Part shown: in pieces, positions 30,377 to 40,983 of the stretch | How positions within the stretch are numbered: the stretch's first letter is position 1 | Layout of the letters: each line of letters starts with the position of its first letter | Assembly: GCA_963834855.1 (NCBI GenBank) | Contig: CAWIDH010000035.1 | Span: 1 to 64,000 of the forward strand | Origin: DATJKD01 sp963834855 | GTDB lineage: Bacteria; Pseudomonadota; Gammaproteobacteria; Steroidobacterales; Steroidobacteraceae | Direction: 5' to 3' | Length of the DNA stretch: 64,000 nucleotides | Notes under the pieces: model-generated | What the model was told of the DNA's origin: nothing | What the model saw: only the letters and a program-made list of their open reading frames with translations | Database searches by the model: none | Position numbers and translations under genes: made by a program

Positions 30377-31454
30377 CGCACTCCAAGGCGCAACCGTCGC
30401 GGCCGGCGCCCGGGTCGGGGAACTCGTGGCTCCGGCGGTGCGGCCGTATCGTGACGGCGACCAGCGAGCCTGGAACGCATTCGTGCTCGCGCACCCTGAG
30501 GGCACTTTTTTCCACCTCGCGCAGTGGCGCGAAGTTCTGCACCGGGCCTTCGGGCATGCGACCCATTACCTTCTCGCCGAGCGTGACGGTCGGATCTGCG
30601 GCGTGCTGCCGCTTGCCGAAGTCCGGAGCGTCCTGTTCGGCCACGCGCTCGTGTCGACGCCTTTCTGCGTCTACGGCGGGACCGTCGCGGCCGATCCGCG
30701 CGCGCACGATGCTCTCACGGCCGGCGCCTGCGAGCTCGCACGCGCACTCGGCGTCGGCCACCTGGAGATGCGTAATCGCCGGCGCGTGCATCCCGGCTGG
30801 CCGGCCAGGGACCTGTACGTCACTTTCCGCAAGTCGATCGGCCCCGACGCGGAAGAGAACTTGCTGGCCATACCGCGCAAGCAACGCGCGATGGTGCGCA
30901 AGGGCATCAAGGAAGGACTGCGGTCGGAGCTGCATCGCGACGCCGTGCGGCACTACGCGACGTACTCCGAGAGCCTGCGCAACCTCGGCACGCCGGTGTT
31001 CTCGCGACGCTATCCGGAGCTGCTGCTCGAGACCTTCGGCGACGACTGCGAGATCCTGACCGTCATGCAGGGGGACCGGCCGGTCGCGAGCTGCATGAGT
31101 TTCTACTTCCGCGACGAGGTGTTGCCGTACTACGGCGGCGGGACCCGCGCGGCGCGGGAGGTGGGCGGCAACGATTTTCTCTACTGGTCGGTCATGGAGC
31201 GGGCGCGGCAGAGGGGCAGCCGCGTGTTCGACTACGGTCGTAGCAAGCGCGGCACGGGCTCGTATGATTTCAAGCGTTACTGGGGCTTCGAGCCGGAGCC
31301 GCTGTACTACGAGTATTTCCTGGTCAACGCGACGGCAGTGCCGGACCTGAGCCCGGTCAACCCGCGCTACGAGCGGGTCATCGCCGCATGGCGGCGCCTG
31401 CCGCTCTGGCTCACGCGCCTGCTCGGGCCGCCGCTCGCGAAGTACCTCGGATGA
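30354..31454 (+). CDS. FemAB-like XrtA/PEP-CTERM-associated protein
   Basis: 366 residues with two GNAT-like folds of the FemAB/peptidoglycan-bridge family (RPYRDGDQRAWNAFVLAHPE near 30; FFHLAQWREVLHRAFG; PYYGGGTRAAREVGGNDFLYW near 260; FDYGRSKRGTGSYDFKRYWG near 300). Members transfer an aminoacyl group from tRNA or a similar donor; here the acceptor is probably a sugar of the EPS. Substrate and donor are not known. Start and stop overlap both neighbours, showing tight coupling. Intact. Confidence 0.88.
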   Translation: MRSFRLLDALQGATVAAGARVGELVAPAVRPYRDGDQRAWNAFVLAHPEGTFFHLAQWREVLHRAFGHATHYLLAERDGRICGVLPLAEVRSVLFGHALVSTPFCVYGGTVAADPRAHDALTAGACELARALGVGHLEMRNRRRVHPGWPARDLYVTFRKSIGPDAEENLLAIPRKQRAMVRKGIKEGLRSELHRDAVRHYATYSESLRNLGTPVFSRRYPELLLETFGDDCEILTVMQGDRPVASCMSFYFRDEVLPYYGGGTRAAREVGGNDFLYWSVMERARQRGSRVFDYGRSKRGTGSYDFKRYWGFEPEPLYYEYFLVNATAVPDLSPVNPRYERVIAAWRRLPLWLTRLLGPPLAKYLG

Positions 31455-32692
31455 CCGAGATCCTTTTTCTCGCCCACCGGATCCCGTATCCGCCGACCAA
31501 GGGCGACAAGATCCGCTCGTGGAACCTGTTGTCGGGGCTGGCGCGACGCTTTACCGTCCATCTCGGCGCCTTCGTGGATGATCCCGCCGACTGGGAGCAT
31601 GCCGGCGCGCTGCGCGCGGTGTGTGGCGAGGTGTGTCTGCGGCCAATCACGCGCCGCGCCGCACTGCTCAGGAGCCTCACGGGGCTCGCGACCGGCAGCC
31701 CGCTCACGACCGGCTACTACCGGGATCGGGGCATGCGCGCCTGGGTGCATGCCGTCGCGTCGCGCAGGGCGCTCGATGCGGTGCTCGTCTATTCGTCGTC
31801 GATGGCGCAGTACGCGATGGGACCCGCGCTCGCGGTGCGGGGACCGCGCGTGATCGACTTCTGCGACGTCGACTCCGACAAGTGGCGTCAGTTCGCGGCC
31901 TCGCATGCGCCACCAGCGCGCTGGATCTATGCGCGTGAAGCGCGACGCCTGGCGCTTTGCGAGCGGAAGGCGGCGCTCGACTTCGATGCGTCGCTGGTAT
32001 CCGCGGAACCCGAGGCAGTGCTGTTGCGCCGTGTTGCGCCCGATGCGGCGGGGCGGATCCGGGTGCTCGCGAACGGCGTGGATGCGGCGCATTTCGACCC
32101 GGCCGGCGCCTGTCCGGATCCGTATCCGGCGGGCAGCCGGCCCGTCGTGTTCACCGGCGCCATGGACTACTACGCGAACATCGACGCGGTGCGGTGGTTC
32201 GCCGAGTCGGCGTTTCCCGCGGTGCGGGCGGCTGTGCCGGATGCGCTCTTCGCGATCGTCGGCACGAATCCCGCGGCGCCGGTCCGGGCGCTGGCTCGGC
32301 CGGGCGCGATCCTGGTGACCGGGCGCGTCGAGGACGTGCGGCCCTATCTCGCGCATGCGGCGGCGGTGGTCGCGCCACTGCGGATCGCGCGCGGCGTGCA
32401 GAACAAGGTGCTGGAGGCAATGGCCATGGCCCGCCCGCTCGTCGCCACCGGCAACGCGGTGCAGGGCATACCCGGCGCGGCGCAGGCGGGTGTGATAGTG
32501 CGCGATGCCGGCAACGAGTTCGCTGCAGCGGTGATCGAGGTGCTGACACGAGGATCCGGCATCGCCATGGACAGCCGCCGGTTCGTGCTCGACCGCCACA
32601 CCTGGCTGACGCAGGTCGGCATCGTGAGCGAGCTGCTGCGCAGCGGCCACTCGGTCACGACCGCCGGGCCGGCCGGACTTGCGGCGGTTTGA
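31451..32692 (+). CDS. TIGR03087-type XrtA-system glycosyltransferase
   Basis: 413-residue family 4 (GT-B) glycosyltransferase. The N-terminal motif LFLAHRIPYPPTKGDKIRSW is diagnostic of the exosortase-linked subfamily. The donor-binding half has VFTGAMDYYANIDAVRWF, LVTGRVEDVRPYLAHA and KVLEAMAMARPLVAT. It adds a sugar to the lipid-linked repeat on the cytoplasmic face. ATG at 31451 overlaps the stop of the preceding gene (ATGA). Only 2 bases separate its stop from xrtA. Intact. Confidence 0.91.
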   Translation: MTEILFLAHRIPYPPTKGDKIRSWNLLSGLARRFTVHLGAFVDDPADWEHAGALRAVCGEVCLRPITRRAALLRSLTGLATGSPLTTGYYRDRGMRAWVHAVASRRALDAVLVYSSSMAQYAMGPALAVRGPRVIDFCDVDSDKWRQFAASHAPPARWIYAREARRLALCERKAALDFDASLVSAEPEAVLLRRVAPDAAGRIRVLANGVDAAHFDPAGACPDPYPAGSRPVVFTGAMDYYANIDAVRWFAESAFPAVRAAVPDALFAIVGTNPAAPVRALARPGAILVTGRVEDVRPYLAHAAAVVAPLRIARGVQNKVLEAMAMARPLVATGNAVQGIPGAAQAGVIVRDAGNEFAAAVIEVLTRGSGIAMDSRRFVLDRHTWLTQVGIVSELLRSGHSVTTAGPAGLAAV

Positions 32693-32694
32693 GC

Positions 32695-34192
32695 ATGACC
32701 CCAGACCCACGTCATCGATCGTTACGGCTCGCAGTGCTCGCATTGTTGCTCGGGCTGCTCGCGATCTCCCATCGGGAAACGCTGCTCACCATCGGCGCCA
32801 AGTGGTTCTCGGACATGACGTACTCGCACGGCGGGCTGGTCGTGCCGATCGCCCTCTGGCTGGTCTGGCGCTGCCGTGCCGCGGTTGCGGCCGCCGAATG
32901 GGCACCGAGCTGGTGGGGCGTGAGCGCGCTCGCCGCCGCGAGCCTGGCCTGGCTGATCGCGAGCGCCGCGGGCGTGCTGGTCGTGCAGCAGCTCGCGGTC
33001 GTCGCAATGGTGTCGTCCGTCGTTCTGGCGATGCTCGGCTGGCAGGCATACAGGCAGCTGGCGTTCCCGCTCAGCTTCCTCGTGTTCGCGGTCCCGTTCG
33101 GGCGCGGCCTGGTGCCGAGCCTGATGCAGGTGACCGCGGACATCACGGTAGCCGCGCTCATGTGGACCGGCGTCCCGGTGTACCGCAACGGGATGCTGCT
33201 CAGCATCCCGGCCGGCGACTTCGAAGTCGCCCGCGCATGCAGCGGCCTCAACTACCTCATGGCGGGTATCGTCCTCGGCACCCTCTACGCGTATCTCACC
33301 TACCCGGGCTGGCGCAAACGGATCGCTTTCGTCGCGGCTACGATCGCCGTGCTGGTCGTCGCGAACGGCATCCGTGCCTACCTCACGGTCGCGGTCGCGC
33401 ACTGGAGCGGCATGCGATACGGCACGGGCTACGACCACATCGTCTTCGGTCGAGTGCTTTTCCTGGCGGTGATCGTCGCGATGTTCTGGGTCGGTCAGCG
33501 CTGGCGCGATCCGGAGGCGGACCCGCGCGGGATGGGCATGGCAATGCGTCCCACGGACGGCGCGCCCCGGCGCGTCACCGATCTGGTTGTGGCGACCTGC
33601 CTGCTCCTGATCGTCGGCACGCCGTGGTACCTGTCATCGGCGACGGCGCGGCCCGCCGTCGGTGCCGCGCTCGCCGGCTCCGTGCTCGCAATGCCCAAGT
33701 CCGGTCCCGGCTGGCGCGGCCCGCGCGACGATGCCGCGGCCTGGCGACCCCTGTTCTCCGGCGCCGTCGCCGAGCAGTCCGCGGCGTATCGTCGACCGGG
33801 AGGACCGTGAGGTCGACGTCTACGTCGGCGTCTATGCGCTGGGTCGACCCGACCTGGGCGAAATGATCAGCTATGACAACCGGTTGTATGCGCACGAGCA
33901 CCGCAGCCTGCTGCCGGAGCGCGCCGTGACGCTGCGGCTCGGCGACGGCGCGCCGCTCGAGGCCCGCGAGTTCGTGATCCCGGGCCGCGAACACGACCGC
34001 CTGGTCTGGTACTGGTTCATGATCGGTGATCGCACGACGACCAGCCGCAGCGCCGCGAAGGCGCTCGAGGTGCTCGCGTTGATCACGCGCTCGGCGGGCT
34101 TCGGCCGCGTGATCACGTTCGCGACGACGGTCGATCCGCGGCTCGAGGACAGCGATGCCGCGCGGCGTCGGCTCGAGCGCGTTCGTACGTGA
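32695..34192 (+). CDS. xrtA: exosortase A fused to an EpsI domain (one frameshift)
   Basis: Transpeptidase-like membrane protease that cleaves PEP-CTERM proteins. Residues 1-275 hold about eight membrane helices with the catalytic set Cys182 (RACSGLNY), Arg227 (NGIRAYL) and His248 (YDHIVFG). After a linker and one more membrane helix (about 295-315) the EpsI domain begins (GPGWRGPRDDAAAWRPLFSG). One missing base near 33787 shifts the frame and the domain continues as REVDVYVGVYALGRPDLGEM to 34192. The family occurs both as separate epsH and epsI genes and as this fusion. Start ATG 32695. Confidence 0.92.
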
Positions 34193-34232
34193 TCAGCCGG
34201 CGTGCATCCGGCGACGGTTTCGCGCCATCGGC

Positions 34233-35393
34233 GTGCCGGCGCTGAACCCATGGAGCCGCCGCGTGCTGATCGCGCATCTCGTCTACCGGCTGGATTACGG
34301 TGGGCTGGAAAACGGGCTCGTCAACCTCGTCAACCGGCTGTCGGAGCGACGGTTTCGCCATGCGATACTCTGTCTCGCCGGTTACAGTGATTTCCGCCGG
34401 CGGATCGCCCGGCCGGACGTCGAAGTCGTCTCGGTCGACAAGCGCGACGGCAAGGACCCGCGCTTCTATCTGCGCGTGCTCGGTCAGTTGCAGCGCCTGC
34501 GGCCGGACATCGTGCATACGCGCAATTTCGCTACCGTCGACCTGCAGTGGCTTGCGGTCGCCTCGGGCATCCGGCACCGGGTCCACGGCGAGCACGGTTT
34601 CTACGCCGAGGATCCGCAGGGACTCGACCCGCGCAGCCTGCGCATCCGCCGCGCCTGCCGTCCGGCGATCCAGCGCTACGTTGCGCTGTCCCACGACATC
34701 GCGCGCTGGCTCGAGCGCGACGTGCGGGTCCCGCACCGCAGGGTCCGGCAGGTCTACAACGGCGTGGACACCGGCGTCTTCCGTCCGGACGGCGGGACTC
34801 CGGCCGATCTTCCATGGCGCGACGGGCCGCAGGGACGGGTCGTGATCGGCACGGTCGGGCGGCTCGACCGGATCAAGAACCAGCAGGCGCTGCTCGAGGC
34901 GCTGCGCGTGCTCCGGGAGCACGATCGCGGTGCGGACCGGCTGCGCCTCGTGATCGCGGGGGACGGACCACTGCGCGGCGAGCTCGCTGGCGCCGTGCGC
35001 CGCCTCGCGCTCGATGACGCGGTCTGGCTGCCCGGGAGCCGGGCCGACGTCCCGAGCCTGATGCGCGCGATGGACGTGTTCGTGCTGCCGTCACGCAACG
35101 AGGGCGTCTCCAACACGGTCCTCGAGGCGATGGCGTCGGGTCTGCCGGTGATCGCGACGCGCGTCGGCGGAAATCCGGAGCTGGTAGAGGACGGCGTGAC
35201 CGGGGTGCTTTACGATCCCGCGGAGAGGGCGGCGCTCGAGGCGGCGATCCTCCGCTATGTGGCGGAGCCCCGGCTGCGGCGCGAGCACGGGCTCGCGGCG
35301 CGACGGCGCGCGATCGAGCACTTCAGCCTCGAGGCGATGGTCGAGCGGTACGGGCAGCTCTACGAGGAGCTGCTGGGTGAGCGGAGCAGCTGA
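34233..35393 (+). CDS. TIGR03088-type XrtA-system glycosyltransferase
   Basis: About 386 residues, GT4 family. It opens with IAHLVYRLDYGGLENGLVNL, the diagnostic start of this exosortase-linked subfamily. The nucleotide-sugar site includes VIGTVGRLDRIKNQ, LIRLVIAGDGPL-like LRLVIAGDGPLRGEL, VFVLPSRNEGVSNTVLEAMA and LPVIATRVGGNPELV. GTG at 34233 is chosen; an in-frame ATG at 34155 would overlap epsI coding by 38 bases and add an unconserved Arg-rich leader. It lies 10 bases before the amidotransferase gene. Intact. Confidence 0.9.
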   Translation: MPALNPWSRRVLIAHLVYRLDYGGLENGLVNLVNRLSERRFRHAILCLAGYSDFRRRIARPDVEVVSVDKRDGKDPRFYLRVLGQLQRLRPDIVHTRNFATVDLQWLAVASGIRHRVHGEHGFYAEDPQGLDPRSLRIRRACRPAIQRYVALSHDIARWLERDVRVPHRRVRQVYNGVDTGVFRPDGGTPADLPWRDGPQGRVVIGTVGRLDRIKNQQALLEALRVLREHDRGADRLRLVIAGDGPLRGELAGAVRRLALDDAVWLPGSRADVPSLMRAMDVFVLPSRNEGVSNTVLEAMASGLPVIATRVGGNPELVEDGVTGVLYDPAERAALEAAILRYVAEPRLRREHGLAARRRAIEHFSLEAMVERYGQLYEELLGERSS

Positions 35394-35403
35394 GGCCAGT
35401 CCA

Positions 35404-37332
35404 GTGTGCGGCATCGCAGGCATCTTCGACACGCGTCATCGACGCGACATCGACCGTGCGACCGCGCAGCGGATGATCGACGCGGTCGCGCATCGCGGCC
35501 CGGACGGTGAAGGCATGCACTTCGAGCCCGGGCTCGCGCTCGGCCATCGGCGGCTCGCGATCATCGACGTCGCGACCGGCCAGCAGCCGCTCTACAACGA
35601 GGACGGCTCGGTGGTGGTCGTGTACAACGGCGAGATCTACAACTACCAGTCGCTGATTCCCGAGCTGCAGGCGCTGGGACACCGGTTCCATACGCGCAGC
35701 GACACCGAGGTCATCGTCCACGCGTGGGAGAGCTGGGGCGAGCGCTGCGTCGAGCGGTTCCGCGGCATGTTCGCGTTCGCGCTCTGGGACCGCAACCGCG
35801 AGACGCTGTTCCTGGCGCGCGACCGGCTCGGCGTCAAGCCGCTGTATTACGCGCTGCTGCCGGACGGCCTGCTGCTGTTCGGCTCGGAGCTCAAGTCGCT
35901 CGTGCTGCACCCGGGGCTCGAGCGCGCGATCGATGCGCCGGCCGTCGAGGAGTACTTCGCGCTGGGCTACGTCGCGGAGCCGCGCACGATCTACCGTGCC
36001 GCGCGCAAGCTCCCGCCGGCGCATACGCTGACGCTCCGGCGCGGCGATCCGTTGCCCGCGCCGCGGGAGTTCTGGGACGTGCGGTTTACGCTCGACGCCC
36101 GCCTGTCGCTCGACGAGGCCTGCGCCGAGCTCGACCGCCGGCTCGAGGATTCGGTGCGCCTGCGGATGATCTCCGAGGTGCCGCTCGGCGCGTTCCTGTC
36201 CGGCGGCGTCGACTCGAGCGCGGTCGTCGCGACGATGGCCCGTGTCGCCGGCGAGCCGGTCAACACCTGCTCGATCTCGTTCGACGACCCCGCCTACGAC
36301 GAAACCCGCTTTGCCGCACAGGTTGCGACGCGCTACCGGACCAATCACCGCGTCGACCACGTCGCAAGCGACGACTTCGGGCTCATCGACGAGCTCGCGC
36401 GGGTCTACGACGAGCCCTATGCGGACAGCTCGGCGATTCCGACCTACCGCGTGTGCCAGCTCGCGCGGCGCCACGTCACGGTGGCGCTGTCGGGTGACGG
36501 CGGCGACGAGAGCTTCGGCGGCTATCGCCGCTACCTCCTGCACCTGGCGGAGGAGCGGCTGCGCGGCACGCTGCCGCTCGCGGTCCGGCGGCCGGTGTTC
36601 AGCCTGCTCGGGCGTTTGTATCCGAAGGCCGACTGGGCGCCACGTGTGTTCCGTGGCAAGTCGACGCTCGAGGCGCTGGCGCGCGACTCTGTCGAGGCGT
36701 ACGCGCTGACGATGTCCTTCGTCCGCGAGCCGCTGCGTCGCCGGCTGTTCTCGCCCGAGTTCCAGGCGAGCCTCGGTGGTTACCGGGCGGCCGAAGTGTT
36801 CGCGCGCCATGCCGCGCGCGCGGATACCGACGACCCGCTTGCGCTGGTGCAATACCTCGACCTCAAGACCTATCTCGTCGGCGACATCAACACCAAGGTC
36901 GATCGCGCCAGCATGGCGCATTCGCTCGAGGTGCGTGAACCGCTGATGGATCACCCGCTCGTCGAATGGCTCGCGACGCTGCCGTCATCGCTCAAGATCC
37001 AGGGCACGACGGGCAAGTATCTGCTCAAGAAGGCGATGGAGCCGCACCTGCCTCACGAGATCATGCACCGGCCGAAGCAGGGGTTCGCGCGTGCCGCTCG
37101 CGCGCTGGTTCCGTGGACCATTGCAGGCGCGGGTCCGCGCGGCGCTGACCGGCGGGCGGCTGGCGGAGACGGGCTGTTCAACGACCACGTGCTGCGCGAA
37201 CTGGTCGACGCGCACCTGTCGGGGGCACGTGACCACAGCACGCCGCTGTGGACCCTGCTGATGTTCGACGCGTTCTTGCGCAACGTCGACGCCGGGCAGG
37301 TCGAAGCGCCGCTCAGGCGGGCGATGGTATGA
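35404..37332 (+). CDS. XrtA/PEP-CTERM system amidotransferase (asparagine synthase-like)
   Basis: 642 residues. GTG start at 35404 places Cys2 (MCGIAGIFD) as the N-terminal glutaminase nucleophile, with VAHRGPDGEG and VVYNGEIYN of the class II GATase domain. The synthetase domain has the PP-loop SGGVDSSAV and SGDGGDESFGGYRRY. It probably amidates a uronic acid or similar group of the EPS using glutamine. The stretch at about 37085-37165 reads Ala/Arg-rich where the family has a PLARWFRGPL helix; two compensating one-base changes explain it. Otherwise intact. It overlaps the next gene by 4 bases. Confidence 0.92.
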   Translation: MCGIAGIFDTRHRRDIDRATAQRMIDAVAHRGPDGEGMHFEPGLALGHRRLAIIDVATGQQPLYNEDGSVVVVYNGEIYNYQSLIPELQALGHRFHTRSDTEVIVHAWESWGERCVERFRGMFAFALWDRNRETLFLARDRLGVKPLYYALLPDGLLLFGSELKSLVLHPGLERAIDAPAVEEYFALGYVAEPRTIYRAARKLPPAHTLTLRRGDPLPAPREFWDVRFTLDARLSLDEACAELDRRLEDSVRLRMISEVPLGAFLSGGVDSSAVVATMARVAGEPVNTCSISFDDPAYDETRFAAQVATRYRTNHRVDHVASDDFGLIDELARVYDEPYADSSAIPTYRVCQLARRHVTVALSGDGGDESFGGYRRYLLHLAEERLRGTLPLAVRRPVFSLLGRLYPKADWAPRVFRGKSTLEALARDSVEAYALTMSFVREPLRRRLFSPEFQASLGGYRAAEVFARHAARADTDDPLALVQYLDLKTYLVGDINTKVDRASMAHSLEVREPLMDHPLVEWLATLPSSLKIQGTTGKYLLKKAMEPHLPHEIMHRPKQGFARAARALVPWTIAGAGPRGADRRAAGGDGLFNDHVLRELVDAHLSGARDHSTPLWTLLMFDAFLRNVDAGQVEAPLRRAMV

Positions 37333-38638
37333 CCGGGCTCGCGCAGCATCCGACCGGCGGGGCGGCCTGCGCACGCGCGGCACCGGACTCGGTCCCGGCG
37401 CCGGACGCGGTCGCAGCGGCGCGGACGTCCCCGCGGCCGGGCCAGCCGGCCGCTGCGCGTCCTGACGTTCTCGAGCCTGTTCCCGAACTCGGCGCAGCCG
37501 ACTCACGGGCTCTTCGTCTGGCGGCGTCTGAGCAAACTCGTCGCGACCGGTGAGAGTCGAGGCGACCGTCGTCGCGCCGGTGCCGTGGTTCCCGAGCCGC
37601 AACCCCAGCTTCGGCGCGTACGCGGAATTCGCGCGCGTTCCGCGGCACGAGTCGTGGGACGGGCTCGAGGTCCATCACCCGCGGCATGCCGTGCTGCCGA
37701 AGCTCGGGATGAACGTCGCGCCGGCGCTGATGGCGCTCGGCGTGCGTGGACATGCGTCGCGCGGCTGCACCGCGAACGGCCCTTCGACCTGATCGACGCG
37801 CACTATTTCTATCCGGACGGCGTCGCCGCCGCGTGGATCGCGCGCTCGCTCGGGCTGCCACTCGCGATAACCGCGCGGGGGACCGACCTGAACCTGATCG
37901 CCCGCTACGCGGTGCCGCGCAGCGATGATCCGCTGGGCTGCGAACCGCAGCCGGCTCAACGTCACCGTGAGTGCGGCGCTGGCCGAGCGACTGCGCGACA
38001 TCGGGGTCGGCGCCCGCGGCGACGCAGCGTCATCCCGAACGGCGTCGACCTGGACCAGTTCCGGCCACTCGATCGCGCCGCCTCGCGCCGCTCGCTCGGG
38101 CTGGCTGACCGCCCCTGGCTGCTGAGTGTGGGAGCGCTGGTGCCGACGAAGGGGCACGACCATGCGATCGGCGCGCTCGCGCTGCTGCCAGGCTGGGGGC
38201 TCGTTATCGCCGGTCACGGTCCAGAGGAGCGGAACCTCCGCGCGCTGGCCGGAGGCTCGGCGTCGCGGAACGCGTCGTGTTCTGCGGCCGCGTCGGCGCC
38301 GACCTGATGCCGGCCGTGTACTCGGCCGGCGAGGTCCTCGTGCTCGCCTCGGCACGCGAGGGGATGCCCAACGTGCTGCTCGAGAGCCTTTCGTGCGGGA
38401 CGCCCGTGATCGCGAGCCGGGTCGGCGGCTGCCCCGAGATCGTGCGCGATGTCGGTCGCGGGCCGGCTGCTCGACGCGACGACACCCGCGTCGATCGTCG
38501 CCGCGGTGCGCGACCTCGTCGCGCGAGCCGCCCGACCGCGCGGCGGTCGCCGCTTATGCGACGCGGTTCGCCTGGGGACCGTCGGTCCGTGCGCAACTCG
38601 ACGAGTTCCGGCGCATCGCGCATGGGGCTGACGCATGA
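37329..38638 (+). CDS. GT4 glycosyltransferase (heavily frameshifted)
   Basis: ATG at 37329 overlaps the previous stop. Coding fragments in all three frames line up as one GT-B enzyme: RVEATVVAPVPWFPSRNPSF, FDLIDAHYFYPDGVAAAWIA, ITARGTDLNLIARY, VIPNGVDLDQFRP, LLSVGALVPTKGHDHAIGAL, VFCGRVGADLMPAVYSAGEV, LLESLSCGTPVIASRVGGCP. At least five one-base changes (near 37440, 37555, 37745, 37930, 38025, 38270 and 38455) are needed to restore about 430 residues. Every active-site segment survives, so it is more likely an intact gene with base-call errors than a pseudogene. Function: one sugar addition in repeat-unit assembly. Confidence 0.8.
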
Positions 38639-38729
38639 GCATTCGGATCGAGCCGCTGCTGCTCGCAATCAATGCGGCGCTGTGTGAGAAGCGCTGCCGA
38701 CCGCGACTCTGCGCGGGGAGGGCACGGAC

Positions 38730-40030
38730 ATGCGCGGTCTGATCGTCATGCTCGTCGTCTTCGGCGCGGTGCCGTGGATGCTGTATTACCCGTTCGTCGG
38801 CCTGATGTTCTGGGTCGGTCTCGGATATCTCAACCCGCATCGGCTTGCGTTCGGGGTCGCGCGCGACCTGCCGTTCGTGCAGGTTGCCGCGATCGTGACG
38901 CTCATCGCTTACGTGTTTTCGAAGGAACCCAAGAAATTCCCGATGAACGGCGTAACGGTCTCCTGGCTGCTGTTTACGCTGTGGGTCAGCATCACTACGC
39001 TGTTCGCGCTGAATCCCGAAGGCGCCAACGCTCGAGTGGTTCCGGTTCATCAAGATCCAGTTGATGACCCTGACGATGATCCTGATGCTCAACGACCGGC
39101 GCCGGATCGAGATCGCCGTGTGGGTCATCGCCGGGTCCATAGCGTTCTACGGCATCAAGGGTGGCGTGTTCACGCTGCTTTCGGGTGGCCAGCACTACGT
39201 GCTTGGCCCGCCCGGAACCTTCATCGGCGAAAGCAACGAGATCGCGTTTGCGACGATCATGATATTGCCGCTGCTGTGGTACGCCTGGCATGTGGCGGAG
39301 CGCGGGTGGGTGCGCAAGTGCCTGCTCCCGGCGGCTGCCCTGTGCGTGCTGTCGGTGCTCGGTTCGCAGTCACGCGGCGCGCTGCTCGCGCTCGTCGCGA
39401 TGCTCGGCATGCTGTGGCTGAAATCCTCGGGAAAGCTCGTCACGGGCACCCTCGGGTTGCTCGCGCTTGGGCTGGCGCTGCTTTTCATGCCGCCCGAATG
39501 GATGGAGCGGATGCAGAGCATTCCGAACTACCAGGAGGACCCCTCCGCGCTCGGCCGCATCAACGCCTGGTGGTTCTCGTTCAATCTGGCCAACGACCAT
39601 CCGATTCTCGGCGGCGGTCTGCAGACCTTCACGCCGGAACTGTTCCTGGTGTACGCGCCGAACCCGACCAACTTCCATGACGCGCACAGCATCTTCTTCG
39701 AGGTGCTGGCGGAGCAGGGATATGTCGGACTGGTGCTGTTCGTCACGATGGGCCTCTTGACGCTCTCCATGGCGGGCAGGACGCGACGCATGGCCAGGGA
39801 CGCGGGAGGACCTGTACTGGGCGTCGCTGCTGGCCGGAATGCTGCAGGTCGGGCTCGTCGGTTACCTCGTGGGTGGACTTTTCCTCGGCCTCGCTTATTT
39901 CGACCTGCCGTACTCGTTGATGGCGCTCGTGGTTGCGACCCACGGTGTAGTCGTACGAGAGACACGCACGGAGCACCCGGCCGCAGCAGTCAATGTCGTG
40001 CAAGCGAGTCCGGCGGGGTCGAGGCCGTGA
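38730..40030 (+). CDS. exosortase A-associated O-glycosylation ligase / Wzy-like polymerase (frameshifted)
   Basis: Multi-pass inner membrane protein of about 432 residues of the O-antigen ligase superfamily, in the exosortase-linked subfamily. It begins MRGLIVMLVVFGAVPWMLYY with a GGGAG-type ribosome site upstream. The core carries GGQHYVLGPPGTFIGESNE, LGSQSRGALLALVAML and the large periplasmic loop RINAWWFSFNLANDHPILGG with FHDAHSIFFEVLAEQGY, the ligase/polymerase signature. Frame changes lie near 39040 and 39805, and the last frame ends at 40030. It either polymerises the EPS or transfers glycan to protein; the sequence cannot tell which. GTGA overlap with the next gene. Confidence 0.87.
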
Positions 40031-40983
40031 GGCGGGGGCTCGCCGTTCTTTATTACCATCGCGTTGGCAGCGAGCATGACCCGCTGCGCAGAGGCATCGC
40101 GACCGCCGCGGAGTTCCGGGCACAGATGCGTACGCTGTCGCGTTTTTTCCGGCCGATGGCCATCGCGGACGGTTTGCGGGGACTACGGGCGGGGAAACTG
40201 CCGTCCCGAGCCGTCGCAGTCACCTTTGACGATGGATATGCAGACAACGTGAGTCTGGCATTGCCGATTCTCAAGAGCGAGGGTGTGCCCGCGACCTTTT
40301 TCGTTGCGACGTCCTATCTGGACGGTGGGCGAATGTGGAACGACACGGTCATCGAAGCGTTGCGGCGAATGCCGCCGGGCGAGTACCCCTTCCAGCACGG
40401 CGGGATCGGCGCAATAAGCGTACCCGTCGACGTCACGGAGCGACGCCCGCTGGTGCCGCGCCTGCTCAACGCGATCAAGCATTTGCCGCAGGTGGAGCGC
40501 CAGGATGCGGCGGACACTCTGGCCAGCCTTGCCGGCTCACCGCTGCCGTCGGACCTCATGATGCGCCGGCGGGATGTCGCAACGCTGGTCGACGCAGGCA
40601 TGGAAGTAGGTGGCCACACGCGCACTCATCCGATCCTGAGTGGTCTTTCCTACGTGGAAGCTGAGAAGGAAATCGTGGGTGGCCTGGAGGACCTGGCGTC
40701 ACTGATCGGTCGCCGGCCGGCGCTCTTTGCGTACCCGAACGGCCGCCGGGGCCAGGATTATGGCGACCGTGAGGTGTCCATTCTTCGACGCGCGGGCATT
40801 GAGGCGGCGTTCGTGACGAATCGCGGCATAGTAAGGAGCAACTGCGATCCACTGCAAATGCCACGCGTGTCGCCGCTGCACACTCAGGCAACGCGTTTCG
40901 GTGTCGCCCTCTGGCTCGCGTATTCAGAGCCCGAGTGGCTGCCCGATTCGGCAGGCGTGCCGGTCGGCACCGTCAACGGCTGA
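40027..40983 (+). CDS. polysaccharide deacetylase family protein
   Basis: 318-residue NodB-fold enzyme. It opens LAVLYYHRVGSEHDP, then VTFDDGYADN (catalytic and metal Asp), EVGGHTRTHPILSG (metal His pair) and RRPALFAYPNGRRG. This differs in architecture from the DUF3473 type at 29491 and is closer to the PgaB/IcaB-like short deacetylases. GTG at 40027 overlaps the ligase stop. It is convergent with the next gene and the 3' ends overlap by 11 bases. It is the second of three deacetylases in the window and may act on a different sugar. Intact. Confidence 0.87.
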   Translation: MRRGLAVLYYHRVGSEHDPLRRGIATAAEFRAQMRTLSRFFRPMAIADGLRGLRAGKLPSRAVAVTFDDGYADNVSLALPILKSEGVPATFFVATSYLDGGRMWNDTVIEALRRMPPGEYPFQHGGIGAISVPVDVTERRPLVPRLLNAIKHLPQVERQDAADTLASLAGSPLPSDLMMRRRDVATLVDAGMEVGGHTRTHPILSGLSYVEAEKEIVGGLEDLASLIGRRPALFAYPNGRRGQDYGDREVSILRRAGIEAAFVTNRGIVRSNCDPLQMPRVSPLHTQATRFGVALWLAYSEPEWLPDSAGVPVGTVNG

